Source: Flavisolibacter tropicus (GTDB lineage: Bacteria > Bacteroidota > Bacteroidia > Chitinophagales > Chitinophagaceae). From it: a stretch of DNA of 64,000 nucleotides. The notes under the pieces were generated by a model, which was given only the letters and a program-made list of their open reading frames with translations, ran no database searches and was not told where the DNA came from. The stretch lies in assembly GCF_001644645.1 (NCBI RefSeq), contig NZ_CP011390.1, forward strand, positions 1 to 64,000, in the 5' to 3' direction. This document shows, in pieces, positions 34,790-43,752 of the stretch. The translations under genes and the position numbers were made by a program. Positions within the stretch are counted from its first letter, which is position 1. Each line of letters begins with the position of its first letter.

Positions 34790-37273
34790 TTATTGTATTA
34801 TTTGCTCTTTATAAATTAGTTGACCACTCTTATCCATTCCTTGAATAACAAGTTTTGCTTTTGTTCCGGTGCTGTTATTATAAAAAAGGAAACGATACTT
34901 TCCATCTTTTGCTGGAATTAGATTAGCGTTCCAGTATAATGTAAATCGGTTGTCCGTTTCTTGAAGAGAAGGATTAAATGTATATTCTGGTTGATAAAAC
35001 TCTTTACTTATTGAATAGCCAAGCAGTTTTTGTTTAGTATATTTTTTATCATAAATAGCACCACTAGCACCTACATCTTGCTTTGTATAAATAGCAATGG
35101 CACCTTGTGAAGCGCCAAGGGCAGTAGCTTCAGCTTTTAATACTTTTATCAGTGCTATGTCGTCAACAGTCAACGTATTAATTACATCTTTAGAAACGTT
35201 TACTTCATTTAAAAAGTAAGCAACTCCACCTGTTTCCATCAACACTGTTTGGCTTATTTCACCATCAGAACTTTCCCCCAAGTTTTGAGAAGATGCTGTA
35301 CCTCCAAGACCAGAATATCTACTAAATGTTACAGTAGGGTCAAATGGGTTGCCTTCAACGTTAACTCCAGGAACAGCAGCTTGTATCATTTGCCAGATGG
35401 TGCGGTAATTTTTGAAATCAGAAGGGTTTATGCCTTTACCCATTAAGAATGGCCCCCCAGCATAAGCAGCATTTAAAGAGTCTGTTGGCGTTATCCTTTT
35501 AGCTTTCACAACAACTGTTTCTAAAGTTTTAGAGCGAATCGACTCACCAAATGCATTTAACTGATTGTTTAAATAATTAGCCAATGCCGTTTGCTGGTTT
35601 GTTTTAAACGTATCTAGGTTAATAGTGGGTGTATATAACGATGAATTAAGACTATCAATGTAATTGGGGGAAAGTTTTACATCAACTATGTATTTCTCTT
35701 TCTTATTATTAGTACCCATATAAGCAACAACTGCTCTTTTGGCGTAATTGATATCATTTAATAGAAACTCACCTTTATCTGTAACAGTAGCTTCAGCAAG
35801 AATCGAGGTCGAGTCAACTCCCTTAATAATAAATGAAACCTTTCCGTCAGTAACCTTCTCTTTGCTGTCGCTTTTGTAAACTGTTCCCTTAAAAGAAATA
35901 GCTGACTCTACCGGGTACTTCAGCGCGGCGAATTCTTTGTGCTGAATCTTATTCCATTCAAATCGTCTCCATCCTTGCGTCATTAAAAGAAGATCGAGTG
36001 CATGTAGTGTGGCAGCGCTTTTGTCTTTGAAATAAAAGCCTGGGTTATGTATATAACCCTTAAGATCAGAGGTGACTAAAAATGCAGATGCAATATTTTC
36101 ACTAAAGCGAGCCATACTATCACCAGGCATATAGCTAGTTATCTGGCAAGAAAAGGAAGAATACTCAACACTATCAATGCTAAAGCTTATCTGGTTTTTT
36201 GCTTTTGTTGTCAAGTCCTTGTGATCAATTGTTATTGATGGCTGAATGAAACTATAATTTTCAATAAAAGTGATTCTCTCGCTGATGGGCAAGTTGTTTT
36301 TGTCAAATAAGGTAATGTGAAGAATTCCTGGAGGTAGATTCTTTTTATTAATAGTAAAAGCTGTTTCGCCTTTGTCCAAATCAAGTTCTTTTGAAAAGAC
36401 CACACTATGATTAAATGTGGCTATGACTTTGATGTTATTGAATTTGTATTTGCCCTTTTCTGCCCTGTTTAATAATACAAAAAGGCGATTGGGGTTAGTA
36501 TTTTCTACTCTTAGTGCAATTCCTTCTCCTTTTGCTTTAGGTAGTGGATATGTTATGTTATTTTTTGGATCAGTTGGGGAAGGAATATTGGCTGTATATT
36601 CATTACCTTCTTCAGCTGAAAATTCTGCAGTACCCATACCATCGTGTTCAGTAAGGAGTTCTACCACTTTCTTGCCGTTTTTATCTGTAATAAACCCTTT
36701 GGTGTTATAAGGGAAACCGTTCTTATCTGTTGCTTTAAATGCAATGCGATTACTTACACCCGCAATTAGATCGCCCCCCTCGGGGAAGAAATGCAAGCTT
36801 ACCGATGGTTTACCTGGCTTTTTTGCGCTGGTTTTTGTAGCATAATCCTGTCCATATATAAACACATTCTTTCTGAAAATATATTCCGGGAAGTTAAGCA
36901 TCCATAACGTATATGCATTGATGGAATAGGTGCCAGTAAGTATAGATTCTGGTACGTCAAAGTCTGCACCTGTACTACTGAGCTTATCTAATTGATACAT
37001 TTTCTTTAAGGCTACTTGGCCGTTTGCATCAACGAGGTCAACATATAAAATTTTGCTTAAGAAGCTGGGTACTCCATCAAGAGCGCACCAAGCCTTCATC
37101 CAGATGGTTTCACCTGAGATGTATACATCTTTGTCCGTTTGAACAAACACTTTTTCCTGTGGATATTGCTCTTTAAATGTATTTAAAGCTGAATCGGGTG
37201 CTAAGGTTTGTGTTTGGGCTTTACTTACCAGAGCTGTTAGTATAAGTAAACAGATAGTTAATGGGTATCTCAT
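34790..37273 (-). CDS. MG2-domain protein with a TonB-plug-like C-terminal domain
   Basis: 827-residue exported protein with a signal peptide ending SKAQ. The first part resembles macroglobulin MG2-type domains: EKVFVQTDKDVYISGETIWM (about residues 40-59), then VSLHFFPEGGDLIAGVSNRI (about 157-176). At about 610-745 is a sequence like the plug domain of TonB-dependent receptors (IQAAVPGVNVEG, then VDDIALIKVLKAEATALGAS and QGAIAIYTK), but no 22-strand barrel follows: the protein ends about 80 residues later. This MG2-plus-plug arrangement is found in Bacteroidota, commonly near SusCD genes; the function is unknown. It lies downstream of the SusCD-DUF4397 group on the same strand but behind a hairpin at 37373-37427, so it may be partly independent. 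The gene is AT-richer than its housekeeping neighbours. Confidence 0.75.
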   Translation of the reverse strand: MRYPLTICLLILTALVSKAQTQTLAPDSALNTFKEQYPQEKVFVQTDKDVYISGETIWMKAWCALDGVPSFLSKILYVDLVDANGQVALKKMYQLDKLSSTGADFDVPESILTGTYSINAYTLWMLNFPEYIFRKNVFIYGQDYATKTSAKKPGKPSVSLHFFPEGGDLIAGVSNRIAFKATDKNGFPYNTKGFITDKNGKKVVELLTEHDGMGTAEFSAEEGNEYTANIPSPTDPKNNITYPLPKAKGEGIALRVENTNPNRLFVLLNRAEKGKYKFNNIKVIATFNHSVVFSKELDLDKGETAFTINKKNLPPGILHITLFDKNNLPISERITFIENYSFIQPSITIDHKDLTTKAKNQISFSIDSVEYSSFSCQITSYMPGDSMARFSENIASAFLVTSDLKGYIHNPGFYFKDKSAATLHALDLLLMTQGWRRFEWNKIQHKEFAALKYPVESAISFKGTVYKSDSKEKVTDGKVSFIIKGVDSTSILAEATVTDKGEFLLNDINYAKRAVVAYMGTNNKKEKYIVDVKLSPNYIDSLNSSLYTPTINLDTFKTNQQTALANYLNNQLNAFGESIRSKTLETVVVKAKRITPTDSLNAAYAGGPFLMGKGINPSDFKNYRTIWQMIQAAVPGVNVEGNPFDPTVTFSRYSGLGGTASSQNLGESSDGEISQTVLMETGGVAYFLNEVNVSKDVINTLTVDDIALIKVLKAEATALGASQGAIAIYTKQDVGASGAIYDKKYTKQKLLGYSISKEFYQPEYTFNPSLQETDNRFTLYWNANLIPAKDGKYRFLFYNNSTGTKAKLVIQGMDKSGQLIYKEQIIQ

Positions 37274-37372
37274 AATTGAGAAGAGTTGGTTATAAAGTTT
37301 TGAATGTACAAAAAAGAATATGCTTGCCTTACTTTAGCAAGGTGATTAAAGATTAAAAAAAGATTAAAAATA

Positions 37373-37427
37373 AAAGCCTGTCAAACATCTATTTATAAAG
37401 TTTATTAATAGACGTTTAACAGGCTTT
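37373..37427 (-). terminator. Long imperfect hairpin after the DUF4397 gene
   Basis: 21-bp nearly perfect arms (37373-37393 and 37407-37427, two mismatches), core AAAGCCTGT/ACAGGCTTT; on the minus strand followed by TATTTTTAATC. Probable terminator of the SusC-SusD-DUF4397 transcript. Confidence 0.8.
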
Positions 37428-37446
37428 CTTAAAATAGTGGACCTAA

Positions 37447-38211
37447 CTATTTATTATAGACGAAGGAAACTTTTACACTTCGAATATCAGTTGTTACTGG
37501 TCCAATGTAACCTCTTGCATATACTGTAAATACGCGTTGATTTGCAACAGAGCTAGTACTGGTATATGAACTTCCCAATGTTGTTGTACCACCTGCTGTT
37601 CTTACTGACCAAGCTTGTGATGTATTTGCTGGTAATAAGAAAGGAGCTGTTGCTTGTTTGTAAGCAACATTGGAAGCCACCTTGTCCGTTCCAAAATATA
37701 GATCTACTGCTGTAGAATTCGGAATTAAGTTAACAAAGGTAAATTGAGTATATCCCGAGTCTGGTTTGTTGGCGGCATCTTTTGTTAACACAGTTTGTGT
37801 GTTAGCTGCTGTATCCGTGAAGTGAAGTGTTTGATATTCATTTGCTGTTAAATCAGCCTGAGTTGTAAATAGCAGAACCGAATCTTCCGTTGAACCAGTT
37901 TTAGGAATGCCTAAGCTAATGGTATTGTTGCCAGCATTTACAGCAAGATAGTCAGCATATGAATTACCACCAGTGTTAAGGCCTCCTCCTGGGTATGGTG
38001 TCGAGTAGGTTACAAGACTACTCACTTTTTCTCCATTGATTTTAATCTGTACACCAGGGTTCTTGATATAAGGACAAGAATAGTTTATTTTCAATAAGGC
38101 TTTGCCATCCGTATACTCGTAAGGAGAAACGGTTAAAACGTTTTTCTCGCAGGACCATAGCATAACGCTGGTACATAGGAGAAGTATGAGGGAAATATTT
38201 AGTTTTTTCAT
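37447..38211 (-). CDS. DUF4397 domain lipoprotein
   Basis: 254 residues with a lipoprotein signal peptide (LLCTSVMLWSC, lipidated Cys about residue 21). Two beta-rich halves are visible: about 25-135 and about 145-250, the latter with GYTQFTFVNLIPNSTAVDLY characteristic of DUF4397. It follows a SusD-type gene by 54 bp and is probably exposed on the cell surface or in the outer leaflet as an accessory to the SusC/SusD pair. No enzymatic motif is seen. Its ligand is unknown. Confidence 0.78.
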   Translation of the reverse strand: MKKLNISLILLLCTSVMLWSCEKNVLTVSPYEYTDGKALLKINYSCPYIKNPGVQIKINGEKVSSLVTYSTPYPGGGLNTGGNSYADYLAVNAGNNTISLGIPKTGSTEDSVLLFTTQADLTANEYQTLHFTDTAANTQTVLTKDAANKPDSGYTQFTFVNLIPNSTAVDLYFGTDKVASNVAYKQATAPFLLPANTSQAWSVRTAGGTTTLGSSYTSTSSVANQRVFTVYARGYIGPVTTDIRSVKVSFVYNK

Positions 38212-38265
38212 TTTTCTATTTTATTAGTCAGAGTACTAAAGACTTTGATTTGATCTTTTTAATTA

Positions 38266-39981
38266 TTAGGGCTCACTAAACCACATTTTTTTAGTATGGT
38301 AGTTCATTTGTAAAACTCCAATTCTTTCTAGTTCAGCTCTGTTGTATGTATATTCAGATGTAAAGTGCGGTCTTACTCTTTGAACAGGTAAACTATTGTT
38401 ATTGGTGTATAGCGGTGTGGGTAATGAAAATGTATAATACACTTGTTGATTAGTTGCGGGGTCAGGTGCTGTATAATTGTATCGTCTCATATCTACCCAT
38501 GTTTCAAAGAATCCCCATCCCCATAAGGCTATATACTTTTGTAGCATAATATCAGTTAATGTTAACCCATCTGCTGATTTCTTAACATTAGCGCCGGCCA
38601 AATAACTGCTTCTAGATGCGGCTGGGATCGGAGTGGCTCCATAAATATTAGAAGCACCTCTGATGCTGCTGTAAACTCTGTTTATAAAATCAAAATGGCC
38701 ATTTATACCATTAATATAAGCAGTATAAGCTACGCCGCTTTTATTGGATCTTAATGCTGCTTCAGCTTTTATAAACTGTATTTCCGCATAAGTCATAACC
38801 GGGAATGGTGCTTTATTTTGGAACAAATATTTTCCAGTATTGTTATTGAAAACCCCCGGGCTGACATTCGTGTATGTACTATCACCCCATGCAACAGCTA
38901 CTTTTTTTCTAGCATTATTATAGTTGGTTAAATTCGTTCCTGAGGTAGGAGGCGCGCCATTCACATAATAACTCGTTGGTGCATTTAATGCATAATAAGG
39001 GTCTCCCTGGCCAGGATCAACACCTCTATAACCGCCATTACCATTTGTTGTATCATTAGAGGCAGATAACATGTAGGCCATGCGCGGGTCTCTGTTTGCT
39101 TTTATGTTGCTGCCAGCCAAAGCGGTACCATCTAATAAGCGAACGATAAAGTTACTTTGACGTAAGGTTCCCATATTATCGCGGAATGTGCCAAAATAAT
39201 TTGAGTTGTTATTGACAGTAGCATCAAATGGTACTACAAAGTCATCACTTACGGAGGCCATCGCCTTATCACAATACTCAATTACTTTATTGGCATCGTA
39301 AGTAGCTTTATTTGTTAAATGATGTGCATTTCTAGCTAGGATACCATAGACAAACTTGGTCCATTTATTGACATCACCATTATAAACAAAATCACCTTTT
39401 GCCAATGTATTGGATTCTGGACTGGCAGCTGCTTTGCTAAGGTATTCAAGTGCTGCCTTGCAAAGTGAATCTACGCCTTTGTATACTTCTTCTTGAGTAT
39501 CGTAATGAAAGGCAAAAGTGCCAGGCTTAAACGCGTCATGAAAAGGTATATCTCCATTGTAATCGGTGGTATGTTGAAAAGACCATGCTTTTAGCGCTAA
39601 TGCTGCACCTACATAATCATTCTGGCCTTTCTTGATACCATTGTCAACTATATAATTCAAATTATTACCCATTGCCTGATACGTCATAGTCCATGTAGCG
39701 GCCATTGTTCCACCTGAAAAAGTGTAACCCTGTAAATCATATACATTGGCATTAGCACTAGAGCCGGTCAACCAATTCTGAACATATTTTGATACATATA
39801 AGCCTCCGTCTGATTGCAAGCCCGTAGGCATGGCGGCAAGTGTCTGTGGTAAAACAGAACTATTGCTAGGCTCTTGTGTTGTATCTGGGTCTGAATTTAT
39901 ATCAAGAAACTTTTTACAACTGGTAATGCTCGTGAGCATACCAGCAGCGATTGCTATATATAAGAGTTTGTTTTTCATCAT
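38266..39981 (-). CDS. SusD/RagB-family nutrient-binding lipoprotein (SusD-like_2)
   Basis: 571-residue surface lipoprotein (signal peptide with LTSITSCKKFLDIN, lipidated Cys about 22). The FLDINSDPDTTQEPSN start, the TPR-like helices around GAALALKAWSFQHTTDYNGD (about 143-162) with IPFHDAFKPG, and the C-terminal WGWGFFETWVDMRRYNY identify the SusD-like_2 branch, a group often paired with SusC-like transporters for unknown or non-starch substrates. It forms the lid of the transporter encoded immediately upstream. No glycoside hydrolase, peptidase or transporter gene nearby reveals the substrate. It is 15 bp downstream of its susC. Confidence 0.93.
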   Translation of the reverse strand: MMKNKLLYIAIAAGMLTSITSCKKFLDINSDPDTTQEPSNSSVLPQTLAAMPTGLQSDGGLYVSKYVQNWLTGSSANANVYDLQGYTFSGGTMAATWTMTYQAMGNNLNYIVDNGIKKGQNDYVGAALALKAWSFQHTTDYNGDIPFHDAFKPGTFAFHYDTQEEVYKGVDSLCKAALEYLSKAAASPESNTLAKGDFVYNGDVNKWTKFVYGILARNAHHLTNKATYDANKVIEYCDKAMASVSDDFVVPFDATVNNNSNYFGTFRDNMGTLRQSNFIVRLLDGTALAGSNIKANRDPRMAYMLSASNDTTNGNGGYRGVDPGQGDPYYALNAPTSYYVNGAPPTSGTNLTNYNNARKKVAVAWGDSTYTNVSPGVFNNNTGKYLFQNKAPFPVMTYAEIQFIKAEAALRSNKSGVAYTAYINGINGHFDFINRVYSSIRGASNIYGATPIPAASRSSYLAGANVKKSADGLTLTDIMLQKYIALWGWGFFETWVDMRRYNYTAPDPATNQQVYYTFSLPTPLYTNNNSLPVQRVRPHFTSEYTYNRAELERIGVLQMNYHTKKMWFSEP

Positions 39982-39996
39982 TGTTTGTTTTCTTAT

Positions 39997-42900
39997 TTAG
40001 AAAGTAAATTTGGCTCCGAAGTTTATTGTGCGTGGCGTTGGAATAGCACCATAGTCGATACCTGCACCGCCATATCCTTTTGCATTGGATGAGTTAAGCA
40101 CATTCACATTTGGATCCATACCTGAATAGTTAGTTATTAGGAAAACATCTGTTGCAGTAGCATAGATTGATGCAGACTGGAATACCTTCTGGCGTTTCAA
40201 TAACTTGTTAGGTAGCTGATAACCCAGCGTGATATCACGCATTCTAATCCAGTTAACATTCTCTATATAATCGGCTTCTGCAAAAGAACCATTGTAATAA
40301 TTGTTTCTGAAGTAGGGATTAATTGCAATAGTGTTTACTGATGGATGATCTGTATTTTCAAAGCCATCTTTTAATATACCAGTTATAACACGTGGCTGTT
40401 CTCTATCCAGCGTTCTTAAACTTGTTCCATTGATAGTCATCATCATTTCATTAGCATTGAACACATCGCCTCCTTTTCTGATGTCTAGGTTAAAAGACAA
40501 AGAGAAGTCGCCATAAGTGAAGCTGTTAATAATTCCTACTTTAAAATCAGGTTGTCTATCTCCAAGTGGAACATAGTCAGTTAATGATTGAAGTGGCAAA
40601 CCTGTTGTTGGAGAAATAAGTAAGTCTCCTTTGTTATTTTTTTCAAAAGTGAAACCTGCAAGCGTACCTAGAGACTGGCCTACACCAACTTGAGAACGTA
40701 CACTACCAAAAACCCACGTATCGGAATCATAGTAGAATGGAAGATCACCTGGCAGTTTCTCAATAACACTTTTTGCTTTGTCAAAGTTTACAGTGATATC
40801 CCAAGAAGCCTTTTTCGTTCTTATTGGGTTACCTGTCAATTGAACTTCCCATCCTTTTGCAGAAAGTTCACCTCCATTAACCCAACGTAGGATAGCTCCA
40901 GTTGCATAGCTTATACGGTTTGGGATAATATTGTCTTTCACTCTATTATCGAAATAAGCTACATCCAGACCAATTCTGTTATTAAGGAATTTGAACTCAC
41001 CACCAAACTCCTTATTTTTCGAAAACTCTGGCCTTAGATTAGGGTTACCTGCCGTTACGCCTAATGCAAATCCACCTCCAGTAGAGGCAACACTACCAAA
41101 TGAGTTATCAATAATATATGGATAAATGGGGCCTTTACCGGTTGAAGCATACGATGCTCTCAATTTGGCATAGCTTAACCAGTTCTTAGTAGCTTTCATA
41201 AAGCCTAAATCAGATAAAATAAAGCTACCAGAGATTGATCCATAGTTAAAGAAAGGTTGCTTATCATAGAACTTAGAAGTTAATGTAGATACACCTTCTC
41301 TTGTACCTGTAGCTGAAATATACACTAAGTTGTTAAAGCCAAAAGTGTAACCGCCATAAAGACGAGACTTTCTTACCTTGTACTGACTTAGACTCGCCGT
41401 TCTAGAAGTGGGGTCTGTATTATTAATGGAAACGAAGTCAGCTTCATAGAACTTTTCACCACGTTGTGCATTGAATACTGAATTGTTTTCCTCTATAAAG
41501 CTTCCTAGATAAAAGTCGTTACTAAACTTCTTGTTGATTGTTTTGCTATAGTTTAAACGTGCTGTTCCGTTTAAGGAGTTAAATACCTGTTCATATGTTG
41601 ACATATAACCTCCAAGAGAATAGGCTTCTCTGGAATAGGGATGGTAAACCAGCGTTCCAAGTGTTGCAAAGTGATTGACACCAACGATACCTGTTGCTGT
41701 TAATCCTTTTGTGATTGTTCCCGTCACGTTAACATTACCCGTTAAGTTGTTGTTCTTATCATTAGACTTATTCTTATTAACATCCCAGAATGGATTGTTT
41801 AACTCTAATGATGGAGCTACATTACGGATAATTTTTCTTGTTCCATCAGCATTCATATAATCCCGTGCATCAACATCTGTTGGATAGGTCATCAGGTTGG
41901 TATAAAAACTTCCTGCGCCCTTTGAGGCTTTATCATTATCTGAAGTTGTATAAGCCCAGGTAGTATTTAATTTAATATTCTTGCTTAGCTGTGCAAAAGA
42001 AGAAAACCTGAAGTTAAAGCGGGTTAAATTAGTGTTTGGCACTACACCACCATAATCAGAATACCCGGCAGAAAAGCGATAATTCAAGTCATTTGAACCT
42101 GCTTCCAATGAAAAGTTATGTGTTTGGCTAAAAGCAGTTTGGAAGAAGTTTTTAATGTTATCGTAGAATTGTGTGCCTTCATCGTATTTGGGGCCAAAAT
42201 AGGAATACCCGTATGTGCCATAAGCAGCTGGATCATAGGCTCCGTTAGTACCTCTGGAATAAACTTGTTGCACTTTAGGGAATCGATAAACTTCAGAATA
42301 AGAAAACGAGTTGCTATAAGTAATCTTTGCTTTACCACTACGTCCCTTTTTAGTTGTGATAACAATTGCACCGCTGGCACCATCCGACCCGTATAAAGCT
42401 GTGGCTTCAGGTCCTTTTAAAATGGTAACGCTTTCAATATCATCTGGGTTAATGTCTGCAATTCGGTTAGTATAGTCACTATTTCTATTGGCTAAAGCTA
42501 GATTTCCGGTACCTGATAATGCGGTGCTGGATGCGCCAGGAATATCATTCTGATCTACCGATCCATTGCTTTGCGGCATACCATCAACTACAAATAGTGG
42601 CTGGTTGTTACCACCAATAGAAGTACCAGCTCTAAGCATGATTTGCGTACTTGCACCTGGTAATCCGGAAGTTGAAGTAACTGTTAAACCTGGAACACGT
42701 CCAGCTAATGAATTCAAAAAGTTATCTCTTTTTGTTTGAGCAATATCTTCACCTTTAACAGAAGTAACTTGGTAAGAAAGCTCTCTTTTATTCTTCTTCT
42801 GTCCATAGCCGGTTACTACTACATTTTGCAGTTCGTTTTCAGAAGATACAAGTCGAATATTGATCATCTGGTTATCCTGTACCACTACTGATTTTGTAAC

Positions 42901-43137
42901 AAATCCTACAAACGTGAATGTAAGAGTCTGTCCTTTTTCGGCTTGAATGGAATAATAGCCTGCTGAATTTGTTTGTGTTCTTTTACTAAGCGAGGTGTTC
43001 GTTACTGTGACACCAAGTAGGGGAGTGTTGTCATCATCCGATATCACCGTACCGGAAATTTGTTGTTGCTGGGCAAAGCCTGAGGATGCCACAAATAGGC
43101 ATAAGGCTGCCATAAGCAGTCGGTTTAATACATCCAT
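39997..43137 (-). CDS. SusC/RagA-family TonB-linked outer-membrane transporter (locus B)
   Basis: 1046-residue TonB-dependent transporter. Signal peptide about 1-22 (LCLFVASSGFAQ), a carboxypeptidase-D-regulatory-like beta-sandwich about 25-105 (GTVISDDDNTPLLGVTVTNT), a plug about 110-255 (VVTGYGQKKNKRELSYQVTS, then PEATALYGSDGASGAIVITT) and a 22-strand barrel ending in GAKFTF. It takes up an unknown ligand delivered by the downstream SusD. It shares its signal peptide start (MDVLnRLLMAA) and leader with the second transporter at 45598-49029, but the bodies are clearly diverged. A 615-bp gap with a terminator separates it from the upstream Sus pair, so it should have its own promoter. No anti-sigma or FecR gene accompanies it. 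Confidence 0.95.
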   Translation of the reverse strand: MDVLNRLLMAALCLFVASSGFAQQQQISGTVISDDDNTPLLGVTVTNTSLSKRTQTNSAGYYSIQAEKGQTLTFTFVGFVTKSVVVQDNQMINIRLVSSENELQNVVVTGYGQKKNKRELSYQVTSVKGEDIAQTKRDNFLNSLAGRVPGLTVTSTSGLPGASTQIMLRAGTSIGGNNQPLFVVDGMPQSNGSVDQNDIPGASSTALSGTGNLALANRNSDYTNRIADINPDDIESVTILKGPEATALYGSDGASGAIVITTKKGRSGKAKITYSNSFSYSEVYRFPKVQQVYSRGTNGAYDPAAYGTYGYSYFGPKYDEGTQFYDNIKNFFQTAFSQTHNFSLEAGSNDLNYRFSAGYSDYGGVVPNTNLTRFNFRFSSFAQLSKNIKLNTTWAYTTSDNDKASKGAGSFYTNLMTYPTDVDARDYMNADGTRKIIRNVAPSLELNNPFWDVNKNKSNDKNNNLTGNVNVTGTITKGLTATGIVGVNHFATLGTLVYHPYSREAYSLGGYMSTYEQVFNSLNGTARLNYSKTINKKFSNDFYLGSFIEENNSVFNAQRGEKFYEADFVSINNTDPTSRTASLSQYKVRKSRLYGGYTFGFNNLVYISATGTREGVSTLTSKFYDKQPFFNYGSISGSFILSDLGFMKATKNWLSYAKLRASYASTGKGPIYPYIIDNSFGSVASTGGGFALGVTAGNPNLRPEFSKNKEFGGEFKFLNNRIGLDVAYFDNRVKDNIIPNRISYATGAILRWVNGGELSAKGWEVQLTGNPIRTKKASWDITVNFDKAKSVIEKLPGDLPFYYDSDTWVFGSVRSQVGVGQSLGTLAGFTFEKNNKGDLLISPTTGLPLQSLTDYVPLGDRQPDFKVGIINSFTYGDFSLSFNLDIRKGGDVFNANEMMMTINGTSLRTLDREQPRVITGILKDGFENTDHPSVNTIAINPYFRNNYYNGSFAEADYIENVNWIRMRDITLGYQLPNKLLKRQKVFQSASIYATATDVFLITNYSGMDPNVNVLNSSNAKGYGGAGIDYGAIPTPRTINFGAKFTF

Positions 43138-43195
43138 AAACAGTAAATAATTTAAGGGTTAAATTTATGTAAAAAAAACTACAGATGAGCTTAAG
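43138..43195 (-). promoter_or_regulatory. Leader of locus B susC, shared with locus A
   Basis: On the minus strand this leader has CTCATCTGT, ACATAAATTT, CCTTAAAT and CTGTTT directly before ATGGATGTATTAAA. The leader at 49030-49082 has the same blocks in the same order. Confidence 0.55.
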
Positions 43196-43690
43196 GGTTA
43201 TGGTAAGAGACTGATTTATACGCTATTTATACATTTGAAACTTTTGTTTTATAAAGGTTTACACTTAAGAGTGGGGGGTAAGAGTTAAGTTTGATTGATA
43301 AGGCCCAAAACAATTTTTTTATTAAAACAGTAGGGAGAGAATAGATTTTGCATCTTAAAGAAGCATCTATTTACCAACAGATTTTATTGTAATATTTGTA
43401 TCTATTACTTACTTACATGGTTTTACATACATTAGGCAACTTTGCAATGACTGGAATCCCAGTGCTCTTGAATTGACTTTTTATATACCAAATCAAATTT
43501 CTGCTAGCGTTAATCAGATCTGAATTAACTATTCGGGTTCACGAATAGCGGTTAAGCATTCCCCAAAAAAGGCTAGTGAAATATAGTTAGAGTAGATTTT
43601 GTAAATATTCCAAAGGAATCCCGACTAACAAACATTTCCGATGCTTAGCTACAATTATTAAAGTCGTATTTAATTTTTAGATACATAAAA
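43196..43690. other. Intergenic stretch upstream of locus B susC
   Basis: About 500 AT-rich bases without a credible reading frame. Only an inverted repeat at 43529-43548 and the terminator at 43692-43721 stand out. The promoter of locus B should lie here, but I could not place it with confidence. Confidence 0.4.
43529..43548. promoter_or_regulatory. Inverted repeat, possible operator
   Basis: CTATTCG-GGTTCA-CGAATAG: two perfect 7-bp arms, about 390 bp upstream of the locus B susC start. No T run, so not an intrinsic terminator. Confidence 0.3.
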
Positions 43691-43691
43691 A

Positions 43692-43721
43692 AAGAGACCG
43701 CCTAATAGTAGGCGGTCTCTT
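43692..43721 (-). terminator. Terminator of Sus locus A
   Basis: 12-bp stem AAGAGACCGCCT/AGGCGGTCTCTT with 6-nt loop; on the minus strand it runs into TTTTTTTATG. It separates locus A from locus B. Confidence 0.93.
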
Positions 43722-43752
43722 AATAATAGCTTTATAATAGATAGGTAAGTTC

